From NCBI GenBank assembly GCA_009760855.2, contig WPIO01000065.1, positions 1,347,501 through 1,411,500 on the forward strand: a DNA stretch of 64,000 nt. Reading direction: 5' to 3'. The stretch is from Cristatella mucedo (lineage: Eukaryota; Bryozoa; Phylactolaemata; Cristatellidae). This document shows positions 32,001 to 47,000 of the stretch, in pieces. The translations under genes and the position numbers were made by a program. The notes beneath the pieces were generated by a model. The model had not been told where the DNA came from. It was given only the letters and a program-made list of their open reading frames with translations, and did not search any database. Every line of letters starts with the position of its first letter. Positions within the stretch are counted from its first letter, which is position 1.

Positions 32001-35000
32001 AGTTCGAGTCGAATAAGCAATATGATTTCGAGCTACAACTTTTCATTAAATTCGGGTCAAGCCCCACCCACATGAAAATGTTTCGGGTCTGGCCCCCTGG
32101 CCTACATACAACTTTTGCAAGTCTTACTTCCAAAATGGAAATCTTGGGTCTGCCACCGGCACAGCTTAAAAATGTTGACCATGACCATCCAAAATATTTG
32201 CACCAATTTGGCTGTGCATGACTTAAAATTTGACATTGTTTTTTTGTCACGAGGTCCTGCTTTTAAAAAAATGTCCAGAGAAGTACTACATTGTAAAAAT
32301 GGTCACCTCAACAACGAGTTACAGCTTGAAAAGTTTCCCAGCAAGATGATTTTATGGCCAAGACCTTTCACTAAGGGTCTGACAAAATGCTCAGGGGTGT
32401 ATGGGTTCTGTGGCCTATGGATATGAAATGACTTTATGTACCGAGAGTACAGCAAAATCACAGCCCAATCAAGCAGCGTGGAGCATGTGTGGACTTGTCC
32501 GAAAGTTTAATTGCATCGTCGGTTGATATCCACCTGAGATTTGCAACCCAATCCGATCTCTTCATTACAATGATTATCTTGTTCGTTTTTCTAAATAACT
32601 GGTCCTTTTGAGAAACGGTACTATAAGCAAAGGCGAGTTTGATCTAAAGAGACCGATCCTTCAATTGAATTCCATAAGCAACCTCGCTGGGTCTACTCGG
32701 GAAAACTGAAGGCAGAACAACGAGTTATATATAACACTACAGCTTTCTATTTTTGTTACAAGTCAGACACCAGCCAGTTAGACCATTAGGATATGCATAT
32801 AGCTTTTCCATCCATACATTATGAAGTACCTTACAATTAAAAGCCAATTCATCGTAGGCCCGAGATATACTGTAATATCAAGCTCTAAGGTGAAGTCAGC
32901 AGTTCAGCACAATTCCTGCCCCAGCCTTTCCTTCCCTGTTGTATGTGCGACAGCAGCTTGTTTTCTAGTATCGGCAAAGACTTAATTCTAGATAGACTTG
33001 AGCATACACTGAAATTTAGTGGCCCCTGTTGCACCACAAGTCACGCACTGCCATGCCAGCAACATTCACATACAGGTGCACGACGACAGCAATCTCAGGC
33101 TGATACTACCATCCGCATCAATATTGCATGTGCTGGTGGCCATGTCAAGGTCACAGTGCCTGCTCGGCTGCAGTTTGAATATTATAAATTCAGCCAGCAG
33201 ATGCAATAGCATGTAATGCTTCTCACGAGAGGAGCTCAGCTGGATGTACGCACACAGGATTGCAATGGCATGCAGCATGCAGCAAACATACCTGGGTTGG
33301 GAGCTAGGCACAGTGGCTGGTCTCAGCAGTGCACCCTCGCTCGTATGTGGCACATAGGCACCGAACGGAGGTGCAAAAGCATCAATTGCTTCGGACTCTT
33401 TTAGTTTATCTAAAGGTTGAGGCAAGAGGTATGCTCATATGCTCATATGATTGCACACTGCCACATTACAACTCAAAAGCCGGCAGCACGGACTTGCCAG
33501 CAGATGCTTTGCCAGCTCTTCGGTTACCTTTTATAAGCTTCCGGATGAACGGGTCAAGGTTGATTGTGGCAGGCATAAACTTTCTTATGTCGGACACGTT
33601 GAGCTTGGGATTATGAGAAGAAAGAAATGCGACAAACTTTTTGTCGTTCTTGTCCACGTCAAGTAAGGGCTCAAATTCTCGTGACGTCGGAATGCGGGCG
33701 GCAATTCTGCAACGCAAAGCACCATCTGATCCAATAGTGCTTAGCGCCTAGCAGCCCTTGGGGCTCGAGCACTAGGTTGACAAGCATTGCAGACAGCTGA
33801 AGCAGAAGCAGCAGTAGCTGCAGCACCACCAACTGCTGTACTCTCTTACAAATATTCCCAGCTGGCCAGGTCAGACGAGAAGGACTTGCAGAAAAAAACT
33901 ACTCTATCAAACTAAGGAGAGTCTCGAGTTCTCGAAATACTCGCCCCTGCCGGTGTCCTTTGTTCGAACAGATGCCGAGGCAAGCAAAAGCGGTGCCACA
34001 CACTGCCCCGGGCATCAAACCACGCCAGTCCTTTGTCTGCCAGACCGATCGTTGTTCTCAATCGTTCAAGCAGAACTTCGTGATCAATGACATCGAAGGC
34101 AGCAGACAGATCTAGCAGAGCTGGGGCAGTGACATTCCCGACGTCGTTGCCACGTAGAATGTCATTGTTAACATGGAGGAGAGCAGTTTCAGTAGAGTGC
34201 TGCCTCTTGAACCCTGATTGAAATGTTTCTGACATTCCATTATTTTCAATATGTTCAACCAGCTCCTTAGCAACAATTGTTTCAAGAATCTTGAACAAGC
34301 TACATTAAGCAGCCCTGCAGCCCACCTTGCAGCAGCATGGCTAATCGGAGCGGGGATAGGAATGCACCGATGGGGAGAATGAACACTCAGGCACACTGGA
34401 GGTTGCCCACGAGTTGGATGACAGACGAATGGGTCAGGAGCACGAGACAAAGCAAGCCATGCCTGGGGCACAACAAGGCAGCTATCAGCAGCTACATAAG
34501 CAGCAAGCACTGGTCCAGCACGGTGGCACTCGAGCAAGCACTCTTGGGTAGTGCAACGGCTTCAACATGCCCCCACTCAGCTGAAAGCCAGTCACCGTTC
34601 TGCCGACCCAGCAGGCTGCAGTGAGCAACTGTCACGCCCCCAACGTGCAAAGGGGCCTGAATAGGCAGCTCCAGTTGCACTGCACACACTTTTCATAGAT
34701 GACCTTGAGGCTCATGTTGTCGTCGAGCTTCCCTTCACATTCTTCATAGTACAGCAGAAGCCACGACGTCCGGTAGGGCCACTGCTCGGTGATGTTTATC
34801 CAGGCCGACAGGCGGTACCAGTTAAACTCGATCTCGTTGGCACGCAGCAGACGACCTGCACGGTGTTGCAGAGGACAGAGGCTGAGCCGACGACAACGAT
34901 GAGCGCTTCCGGCAGAAGCGATGGAGAGGATGGCCCCGGGTGTTCGATGCCCTGCTGCTGCTGTAGCGGCAGCGCATCGCGAGCCCAACACCAAAGCAGC

Positions 35001-38000
35001 AGCGGCGGAAGCGTCGTCGTCACCTGCAACCGCTATGATGTTCATGAGACGGCGAATGCTACGCGGGCTGATGTCGACGAAGTAGTCGCCCTTGGCGATG
35101 GTTCGGTGCACCTGCTCGGTCTCGTCGGCTATGCCCGCGTGTGATGCATGCAAGCCGAGTGTGCTGCTGAAGTACGGCCGGCCGCCAATGCCCCTCTCGC
35201 CGGTGACGCTCGTCTGCGACGACCACAGCGACGTTTGCCTCTGAAACGGCAGGGCCAGGCACCTCATGACCGGCACGACTGAGCAGGGGCTCAGATGTCG
35301 AGAGGCTACTTTTTCGGAAAATCGAACGGCCAGATATGAAAAAGCATTAAGATCCCCACCCCATACCAGGTGTTGCAGCGATGGCAAGCGAATCGGCTGG
35401 TTCATGTGAGGGAGTTGCTGCTTCTATGCCGCCCTACATCAAGGAGAACAGAGGGGTCACCTGGGGTGCGGCTAAGCTACAAGCAGTGGCAAAGCCCACT
35501 GCTTCAATCTCCTCTGCCCAGACGTCCTCTAACTGGCCAACATGCAGCATCGCTTGCCCCAGCCTACCTGGCTGATCTCCTAGCTCTTCGCGTGTGCACC
35601 CGTACCACGCACTAATCGGGTTTCAGTCGCCTATCCGTTCCTCGAGCTGAAAATTGAAATCTTTTGGCAATTGGGCCTTAAGTTCATATGAACCGAAAGT
35701 CTGGAACTTATAAAATCGAGAAAAAACTTCGTGCACCGTGTTTTAATTGACAATTTAACGAAATAATAATTTACTGAATTTAGTAATGGTTTAATGAAAA
35801 ACACTAAACACGAACTTTTCCTCGATCCTATACTTTCCTCTTCTGTCCCCAACTGCACTGTCTAGACATAATTTAAATCTCAGCTAAAGATGCATCTGCT
35901 CATTCTGCTCAGCTTTCCTCTTTGCCCTAAATGTAATCTTTCTTTTTCCTTATATTTCGTTAAAAAGGGTTTGCAATGTGCTGAGCGAGAGTTTTTGTAA
36001 AGACGTAGTTCACTGAGAGCACATTTATGGTTGTATCGGATGGGCACAGTACTAGCAAAATTCAGATTCACATTTCGTTGTTTAAACGACAAAAACAGGA
36101 CGCTCGGTAAAACCCAGGAGGTGCTACTTGATGTAGTGATGACCGTACGGCTCATAGATTACAGGTTGCACTGGGAAGGCCCAGCTGGATGTAGGTTTAT
36201 AGGTCAGATCCCAGAACAAACCACACACCTGCACCACTTGATGACGCCTGACAAATACACGGCACAAATTCGTAGAAGGATCATGCTAGCAGTTAGGATA
36301 GAACTGTGTATCAATACATAATAATCAGCAGCACATCTGCAACTAGTAATGAGGTATAATAGCAAGCTGGTGCTTCCTAGGGGGTAAGCAGCTGCAAGCA
36401 AAGCTGGGATGTCAGTAGGTGAAATAAAATATTAATCGGCAAAACAGCTGCGAATATACTTATAAGCCGTATGTAGAAGGGCAAAAGCAATAAGTACAGG
36501 ACTTCGATCTATAATAATAATAACACACTTAATAAAGCACCCTTAGAGAACTCAATCTCCTTCTAGGCGCTTTACGTTTGCTGCAAAGAAAACACGATCG
36601 AATTGTTAGTGGTAGCATGCTCAATAAACAACAAGAATAACATGGGTGACAAGCATAAGGTAAGCATGCAAATGTGGTTAGTGGCAGCATGCACAGTGTC
36701 AGCACGCATAAGCACATAAAGGTCGAATCGCAGTAAATAAATGCTGTGCTAAATAGGTTCACTTTTCATTTATTTAAATGCGGTCAGTCGGGAGATGTCG
36801 TGACAGAAGTCGGGAGTGAGTTCCAGGCTTTGGGAGCATACGAACTAAAGACACGGTCACCAAAAGATTTGAGGTTTGTACGAGGTATAGGTAAAAAGTT
36901 AGATTCCAAAAAGTGGGTGGTACGGTGTTAAGCCTGGGTGGGGTAGTAGATCTGACAGTAAGACAGAAGTAGGCATGAGCCAAATAATGAAGGGACCTAA
37001 AAGTGAGAGACACAACCTTAAAGTCGATGCGTTGCTTGACTGGGAGCCAGTGCAGGTCGGCGAGAAGTGGTGTGATATGGCAACTGCAACGCTCATGACA
37101 GACAAGCCTAGCTGCAGAGTTTTGCACCAGCTGTAAGCGCTTGCACGTGCCGCTAGGCCAGTAAGCAGTGAGTTACAGAAGTAAAGACGGGATGTCACAA
37201 ATGCATGGACCAACTTAGACGTGGTATCCTTATCTAAACAAGCCCGAATTTTAGCAATGTTATGTAGCTGAAAGTAGACAGACTTGAATGTGGAGCTGAT
37301 GTGGTCATCTAACGAGAGGTCACGTTGGAGCACGACACCTAGATTTCGTGCAGATTCAACAGGAGATAAGCTGGCAGAGCCGATTTTGGGCATTGGCCTT
37401 TCCAATTTCTGAATCACACTTGATTTGCCCATAACTAGTAAGTTAGTTTTATCATTCAATTAAAGAAAATTTGCTGCCATCCATGTGCGGATGTCACCAA
37501 TGCATTCAGCAAGGGAGTTGAGAGAATTCGAGGTGCTGGAGGGTTGGGAGGGATTAAAGCAAACGTACAACTGAGTGTCATCCGGACAGAAGTGAAAGCA
37601 TAACTTGGCAATCACATCGGCAAGAGGAAGAGTATAAACCGTGAAAAGAGCCGGACCTAGCACGGAGCCCTGACGTATCCCATATTTCAGAGGTTCTTCT
37701 GAAATGATCTTTGTCCATTCAAATCAATATCCTGGAGTCACTCACTGAGATAGGACCTAAACCATTGCAATGCAGTGCCAGTGATGCCCAGGCGAGATGA
37801 GAGGAGCTCAAGAAGGACTCGGTGATCGATGGTATCAAAAGCTGCCGAAAAATCGAGCAAAAAAAAGCAGATACCCTACCCATGTCTGCATTCCTAAGTA
37901 GGTCGTTGTACACCCGAAGCAATGCTGACTCTGTGGAGTGATTAGCTCTAAAACCAGACTGGAACTTACTTGCAAGGTTTGAATTTTCAATATATGAGTT

Positions 38001-41000
38001 CAGCTGGTCTGCCACGACTCGTTCCAGTGTCCTTGATAGGAATGGTAGAAGGGAGATTGGGTAATAGTTGCTCAAGTTCTCTTGGTCTAGTGTTGCTTTC
38101 TTTCGTAGTGGCCTGACTACAGCCTTATTGAGAGGTGCTGGGACATGACCTGAGGCTTATGACATACTAATGATATTAGTTATGCATGGCAGCACCAGAT
38201 CAATGCATCGTAGAAGCAGGACAGTGGGATAGGGTTCAAAGGACTAATTGTCTTCTTTGATTGGGATATGAACTTCAGGACGAGGTCACTAGCGACCTAT
38301 TTGAATGTAGACATTGAGATACCGCAAGGAATTGAGGGACAGCATTCTAGGGGGGATGCTGCCATCACAAGGATGGACTCCCTGATCTTGTCTATCTTCT
38401 GGACAAAGAAGCTAGAGAAGCGATCAGCTAGATTATCACAGGGATCACTGGGTAAGGAGCTAATCTAGAAGTGGTTGAGGAGAAGGTTGATCGTCTATAT
38501 CAGCATTGTTAGATTGTGCATCTGTGATTCAAAAATTTATTTTAGAAGCTAGACTTGGCCTTGCTAGGATCGATTGGTACGACCTACATTATTCCTCGTA
38601 TGATCAAGCGATAACTCTACAATGAGTGTAGGATCGGTGGCGGTGTGGCCGAAATCGCGCAAGCAGCATGCAACAAGCATACTAATTGCATGCTGACACT
38701 TCGTACTTCAGCTGCCATTCTGAGTGAAGAGGCGGAAGGAAAGCCACTTCGGCAGAGTAAATATCGATGGCCAAATTAAAGACGAGACATCACCATGATT
38801 AGAACACGGAGACGTGGTTTGTATGAGGAGTCAAGAATCTTCCAAAAAGCAAGGAGAGCCTTCACACAAGATAGCAATGAAGCAACGTGGCTAATCATTG
38901 CAGTCTTAAGAATGATGCTTCAAAATTGCAAGCTTAAAAGAGTTATGTTTCAACCAACTGGAGGAGAACTAGAGGTGCTGCCACACGATAACATTACTGC
39001 CATGCCTGTGACAGCTTTAGCCGATCGAAGCTAATCTTGGCCGGTGAAAGTAAGGCAGGGGGACAAACGTGCAGCGAAAGCAAGCCAAACCAATGCCAAA
39101 AAAAGTGCATTTTAAACCAAACCATAGATGTCACCATGCTTCCAGTGCCACAGAAAATATAATGTACTCGTAAGACTAATAGGCAGAGTACATTCACACT
39201 TACCTCTAGCCTCGGTCTTGACATGTACTGCCGACACAAAAAAAAGCAAAAATTACACGGCAACCAGTCAGGCATATTCAGTGGTGTGCTGCAGCAACCA
39301 ACTAAGCACCAGTGAGTACAAGTTTAATGCCTGTACTGATCTACAAGCATACGCCGATAGCTAGCCTTTGTCACAGATCATGCTTGACAATCGAGTTTCA
39401 AGAGCTGTGTCTACTGGGCCAGTGCCAAGGACACGACTCTTGCGCTATTGCATTACTCCTTGCTGATAGCTTTAAAAAAAAAACTCGAAACTGCAGAAGC
39501 CATGCAATAAATTTGGAGCATCAGAAAGCCACCATAATCATCTAGTGAGCTCATTTTCATGGTCTAAAGGTCACGAGGCTTTGCAAAAAGCCTCTTGAGT
39601 AAGTGGTTACAAAAATGCAATGAAACGCAAGCAACCAGTATTCCTGAGTGATAATAGCATAGTGCCGAACCAACAATATTTCCCGTTCTTGCTGCCTCAG
39701 TGGCTGAATTAATTGGTGCAACACATACCCAAAATCACAATTTCGTACAACATGCATCGTTCTTGTCAACAAGTACAAATACATCGAATATCCAAGAGCC
39801 ATTGTGCAGGCCTTCGAAAACCTTTTCTAGTGCATGACAGTCGACGTTTGCATACTTTAGATCACAAAATATAATTTAAGAATCTATCGAGTGTCCCCAA
39901 AACACAAACCAGTCTGCAAAACTTCATTTAGCTAGCTCGGTTAGCTCAGTTAGTTAGCTCGGAAAAGCTTCGCAGTGAGAGCTTCACGGTTATTTGCAGT
40001 TAAGCTTAGGCAAAATTTGGCGAACCCCAACAATAATAATAGTAAATAATTCCTTTTATAGCACCCATTGAGTACTAAATCTCTTTCTAGGCACTTTGAA
40101 ATTCAGAAAGTATAACTGCATAAAAGAAATTCAGACGGACGAAGCAAATGTTTTGACGTACCAGTGGGTTTTCAGTTTTGTTCTATAGGTTGTCAAGTCA
40201 GGGGTGCCGTGACGAAAATTGGTAGCAAGTTTCAGGCTTCAAGTTCTTACAACCGGAGACATGTCTCCGAAAGATTTGAGGTTGACTAGAGTCACGGCTA
40301 AACGACCTGAATTAAGGAAGCAATTTATGTGAAGGGAAACCTGGAAAGTATATTTAGAGTGGTAAGTGGGAGCAAGAGGATAGGAAGAATCCTAAAAGTG
40401 AGTGCCAGATCATTGACGTCGATAATGTTGCTTAACTAGGAGTTAGTACAGGTCGGATATGAGAGGCACGTGTGGCAGTTGTGACGTTCAAGACGGACAA
40501 GCCTAACAAGCCTAACTACAAGCCTTACGACAAGCCAAACTACACAGTTTTCTGCCATCTGCGTTTTATTGCATATTCAGGAAGACATGCAAAGGTGATT
40601 GTTTAAGAAACATGACGTGTATGACAGTGTACCCAATATCTCTATGCATGTGGCTATGTGTGATTGATGCTAGAGCAAAATAAGGAAACACCAATCATTA
40701 AATAGGTGGCAAGCAAAAAGGTGATATGACAGCAACCCAGAAAAGTAGTTTAAATTGACTCGAACAGCATGTTCCGTGTACCTCTGCACGGAATTTGGGT
40801 GTCCAGCTCAAAATGACCTTTTGCTAGAGCACCACATCAGTTCTAAAATCAAGTTTTCCAAATTTCAGCTACGTAATAACATCCTGGCGCGATTAGATTT
40901 GGATACCATAGACAAGTTAGTAGATGCATTTGTGACTGCCCATATTGCCTCTGTAGCTCTCTCCTTGTAGGACTTCCTACCTGCTCAATGAGATGCTTGC

Positions 41001-44000
41001 AGATGGTGCAGAACTCGGCATCTAGGCTTGACTGTCATTAAAATAACAACTGCAAAACTATGTCATTCCTCTTCCACCTCCACTGGCTCTCTGTCTACCA
41101 GCAGCAAATCGACTCCAAGACCAAGTCATTCGGTTTTAGGTACCCTCGTTTCTCCTCTACTGGCCTATCAGAAATAATTTACCAGAAATACTAGCTCCAC
41201 AGTCTACCCTCACATGTGCCACCAGCTCCTCTGACTGGTCGTTTAGCTGTGCTCCTAACCAAACATAAATCTTTCACAGAACAGACCGTGCCTTCAGATC
41301 CTACACACCTAAACCTGGAACTTGCAATCGATTGACATAAGGGCATCCATGTCTTTTTCAAAATTTAAAGCAAAACTAGAAACCCATCCTCGTACCTCAA
41401 GCATCTTCTTTGCTAATAAGAATTATCCTCTAGTGCTTATGCACTAAGCAATTGTAGAAGCTATTGACAGAATCAGCTCCTATTTGTCGTTTGTAGCATT
41501 TATACTGGGCCTAAAGAGAGATTTAAATTCTCTCAAGAGAGCTAAATATATGCATCATTGTTATTACTATTATTGCTGTTGTTGCTGATGCTGCTGCTAT
41601 TTTGAGGTGCCAAGTATATTTTCACTTCGAGAACTGCAGTTTCTTTCCAGCATGTCTGCATCTATCTAATGGGTTTGAGTGTGAAGGCCAGCTAGCAGGA
41701 GCAAACAAATAAGTCAAAGTGGTAAGGATCAAGAGCATATCGCTTTTTAAATTTCCATGCAGGTCTCATTAGCAGGAGGCTGGATAATTTAGTTCTATGG
41801 CTTACCAAACAAGATCGGCAGGCAAATCGTCGAGGAATATGCCAAAAGACAGCTGGGCAACAATGCAAGTGTCCTGCCCCAAATATGCCTGCAGCTGTAG
41901 GTTCCCCTCATACCTATGTCCATTTTCGGACAAGCTGTCGGCAAAGCTATGCTATCGAAGAGTTTTCAGTAGTGCAACTAGAACACAAAGTGCTGCTAGT
42001 GCTACTTCGTGTTTCTGCAGCAGCCTAAACATTAGCTTATGCCCAACTATAACCTACACGCCCGATGCCTCCTCTAGTAACTGCTATGCAATACAAAGTA
42101 CAATCCAATCTGACTTAAACAGTTCAAACTGGTAACAAAACCACAACGACATGCACCTATAGAAAACATAGGCATCTCACTGAATTAGTTCTCGACAGCA
42201 GAAAGTCTTGGTACTAGTGGCATTAATTTGAGAGAGTCACGTACTTTTGATGACTTGACCTCTGGCAGTAGGTTATCCTTAGCAGTGCCCTGCCGAGGTG
42301 TCTCGCTGGTCACATTGATCGTTGTACCTGTGGTCATAAGGGGCAAGCCATGGTTCTGAAGATAAAACGGCAGATGAACGATGTTCCTGAGATATGCATG
42401 TCCATTCAAACTTGAGTCCTGAAATACCTGGACAAGAGAAACAGAACAAATACAACTCTAGAGAATGGATGGAATCATCCTGGAATCAGCATTGAGTGTT
42501 ACAGATGATGGACCTACTGACATAATTTACCAATGGAAAAGAAACAATGTACTACTGAGCTAAAAAAAACAACACGAATGCAGATGTATTATTGCAACCC
42601 TCTTGGAGTGCTATTATATACCAGGCAGAAAAGACTGATAATAAATTCAAACTAGTATCGACTTTGCATGCTCTGCATTCGGATCTTTTACTTACCTGAG
42701 TCGGGGCTGATTGCAGGGTAATTTTACCATAATTGTTAAAGGGTAGCTCATTCAACAGCTTCCTTTGCATAGAGGCAGAAGAGCCTTCACGGCTATCCCC
42801 ACTGCCTGCAGTGGGATATAAAGGATCGCCCACTGCAGGACTCGAACCCACGACCTGAGTTATGAAGAGCGAGCACCTTGCCCCTGGGCTAACACCCAAG
42901 ACACAGTAAAACTGCTATTCGAAACAAAGAACTTGTGGAAACAATCACAGCAGCTAAGAAACACATGCACAGGCACACAAATGCATGCACACGAGGACTC
43001 CTTTCGATCACGAGCAGTTAGGGCATCACGAAGAAGCTTGTCTATAATAAGCCCTCACGATTACAGCCCACGTGGCCTCAGCTCATACTTAACAATCCAG
43101 ATGCCAAGGTAGACATGATAGTACAGCCTTCAGCAACTCTGCGGTCACAAATACCTTGTTAAGGTTGGCTTCTATTCCTTTAATGATGATGTGCGGATCC
43201 AAAGCCAGAAGGACAATGAAGGGCAACGACTCCTCGGATATCACCAAAGACATGGTGTCCAATACCTGGCATGGAATAGTGACGAAATTGTTGCTCTGGC
43301 TAGCTCAAATGTAGCTACAACACTTGCTGGCAACATGTGGCACATCAAAATTCCACAAACCACCAGCACGGACAGCAACAATTGATGTCTGGGGGAGGGA
43401 AGGGGTGCCAATAGCAGCAGTTGCAATATCAAGTATGCACGCTGCTGCGCAGCCGCTTGTCAGCTCTTGCACCTGCAGAACCTTGTCCTGTTCGCAGCTA
43501 TCCAGTCCGTCGACGACGAGCACGAGCCGGGTCTGCCAGCCAGTAAACCTGTCCATGGCTACCACCATCGACGACAGTAGCTGAATCTGGATCGAGGGCC
43601 AAAGATATGCACAGATAATGCTAGCGTCTCAAAGCACGCATGCGAGCAGGGGAGCTATAACCCGCAACAGCGGCTGCTATGGCCAGCCAACCTCTGCTTT
43701 CAGCCTCTGCACGAGCTGGTCATTGTGGTGGCCCAGACCTCCATCGCTTCCGCGGCACGCCTTGATGACCTGCTGCCGGCTGGACCAGGCTAGTGCATGG
43801 ACGGCTCGAGCCAGAGTGTGCGCACTCGCGAGCAACGCTACGAGCACAATGGCACCCAGTGTGCCCATGGCTGAATAGTGAGCAATATCGTCTGTATCGA
43901 GCGTGGGCTCTCGAAAGTGACGCACCGCCAGGCCAACACCGGCAACCAGGCAGGACACCACAAAAATGACGATGACAAAGGCTGGCAGGCAGCAGATCTT

Positions 44001-47000
44001 TTTGTATTTAACGCTGGTTTCTGGAGAAGAGAACAAGCTCGAATGCACGAGCTGGAACATAAGTACATGAAGCTTGATGGTACGGAAGGTGCACTTCAGC
44101 ATTGTAACATTGTTACATTTTAACTCCTCAGCAGTGTACCGAGAGGCACGCGCTGCTAATAGTCTCTGTATCGACAGAGTGGTTGAAGCAACAAGCAAGT
44201 GGTTGAAACAGGAGCTGCAACGGCATATAAAGCATCGATGCACAACCATCAATGCTATATATAGAGCACACATAACAATCTTAACGAGTCACTACGTTTC
44301 TACACTAGAGTATCAAACAGGCCGAGGCTAATCGGCACTGAAAGCCATTGTACTCTCTTGCGAATGCTACAATTATGTGCAAGTTTAAAGCTCATGAATC
44401 GGTTGGCATGCTTCCTTCCAGCCTCTGCAAAGACCGTGAACAAAATTTTAGTTCTATGAGGGATCTAAACGAGTGTATGTTTCTATTACATGGCACCGAT
44501 TCCACAAAGATGCACGGCAGTACAGATAGAGAACTGCTACTATTAAAATACAGAGCAACCGGAAGCCGTCTGTCATGGGAGTGAATGCCGAAATTTTTTT
44601 TGACTCGAGTGGGAACGATTCTGCAACACCAGTCTTATTGGCCTAACCATTGTGATCTAACCGATTGAGCTATCGAGATTACTCTTCCTACGACGTTCAA
44701 TGCGGGAGTAAAAAGCTCGGCTTTCAATTGCCACTTCGTATTCGAGTCGAATCCCGGCGTACTGTGCGAACGAATGTGTACGCTTACAATTGCAAATGTT
44801 AGCACCAAGTGTAACCATTATAAATAAATCCTAGCTGATTAAACAGCCTCTTTTTGTATAGCGACAGAAGAGCCTTTACGGCTATCACCACCGCTTGCAG
44901 TGGCGATAAAGAATCGCCCACCGCAGGAATCGAACCCACGACCTCGGGACCGAGGTCGTGAAAGCAACCGCCTTACCTAGTATACCTACTGTGATCATCG
45001 ACCAGAGAGGAATCTAATCAGCTGCACGACCGAAGTGGTTTCAGATCAGTAGGGAAAAGCTCCACGATCGGTCCGCCACGGCATTTTTAGCACCCCTAGA
45101 ATGGCTACATTTTTAGGTGTAGTCTTTAGTGGCAGATGCATTGTAACAAGTAATATCAAAATACAGTGCGACCAAAAGCAGTCTGCAGTTGGACTAACCA
45201 TTTTGAATGTGTCGTCAAATACTCAAGCTATGCCATTTTTATCAGCGATTACCGTATTAGACAAGACTTGGCTACAACCCAAAATATAGAGTTGAGTCAT
45301 TTGCCAAAATGTGTGGCACACTGATGACTGCTGTCCATTGAAACACGGAGGTTCTAAATAGATCCTTCTTGCTTCAGCTGCCATTAGTATACGCTTGGGT
45401 AGACTCGTGTCGCTTGCTAATCCGACGTATAGGCATTCAAGGAAAAAATACTCTTTGTGTACCTCACCATGATCCCTCGAAGCATTCGTGCCATCTCAGT
45501 CGTGCATGCCCAGTTCCTGCACCAATCTCTCTATCAGACCAGTGGCTGACTCGGGAACTGGAGAGATGAGTGAGTGAGGCTTTACATACTTATCTATATA
45601 CAGCAAGTAATATAAGAATGATAATAATAATAATAATACATTTGTGTAGTGCAGAACTTATTCTCTATCGAGGTATTTTAAATGCTGCAAAGGCTGCTGC
45701 ATGCTGCAAAGGAAGCATGGTCGAAGTGGTAGCATGCAAAATATGACATAGAGCACACCTTGACAATAGATACTTATAGTCTTACCTGTGTGTGATCCAA
45801 ATACCCTGAACAGCCTTGTTATCACAATGCCATAACGCTTCTCGGCTGATTCATATAGAGATCCGACCATAGTGGCCAGCGACATGATGCCACCAAGGCT
45901 GGTGAGTTTAGCACTCTCGGCAAATATGAAACTGTCACATAAAAAACCGATACCAGTCAATAGAAAGGCCGGGAAGTGCCTCCTACCCACTGGGTCACAT
46001 GCAGACATATCCTAAGATGATCACTTTTGGGAAGACATGTATCAATCTCAAACAGCTAACATTACACGATCCATGCACCGCTAGAAGGGCGATATGACAT
46101 GCATCGTGGCACAGGTCCCGCCCCCTACATGGGAATCCGAATCGAAAAACGACGTTCAATCAGCACCCACACGAATTCCGACGGTGAACTGAATCGTAGC
46201 AACAATGGCCAACAATGGATAAAGCTAAAAACGCATCTATTTATCACCGAATTTAGTGAGTCCATGTCATTCATCCTTTGTGCGCTGACACCGTGCATGC
46301 TGCCACTAACCATATTTATATAATGACCCTGTGCATGCAGCGCGAGGTGCGTGCTTGGGGGTCGGACATAAAAATATCTAAAATAAATACTAGCTGACTG
46401 AACGACCTGCAGTATAGATAGAAACGTGCCACACACTCCTAAAAATATAACAGGGTACCATAAAAGACAGCAAGAAGGCATTCTTGTGACGACTCATCAC
46501 CGGGTGTTGAACCTGCGACGTCTGAAACCTGCCGGGTGACTAGCATGCCTAGTCGTCTGTTTTGATGATGGCTTAGCGTATATGTATTCGCCTTGCCTGC
46601 ATGGCTACGCTCGTATCACTCGCGTGCACCTCGCCCAAGTTTGGTACCATTCTAACTGCAACTCGAAAGGCAAGGGCTGCTACAACACTTGACGACTAAT
46701 GGTCGACCGCTCGATATATATATATATATATATATCTTTCTCTCACAGTGGCTTGTAAAACAAATTAAAATTAACTAGCTCCTTAGTTCTGTCTCGGCTT
46801 GATTATTGTAATTTACTTTTGGCTGGGCGACCAAAGAAAGCTATTAGGCCACTGCAGCTGACTATGAATATGGCTGCAAGGCTAGTCTTCAAGTCCCAGA
46901 GGTTTCAGCACGTGTCTCCTTTGCTAAAAGAGCTAGGATGGATGCCGGTTGAGCAATGGATAAAGAGCAAAGTTCTTGCACTGACATACAAGGCCCGCCA

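Noticed and set aside
41797-42135. 112-codon plus-strand frame next to Kidins220 exon 9
   Set aside because: It is Ser/Cys-rich, shows no domain, lies opposite to the gene and has no promoter or splice support.
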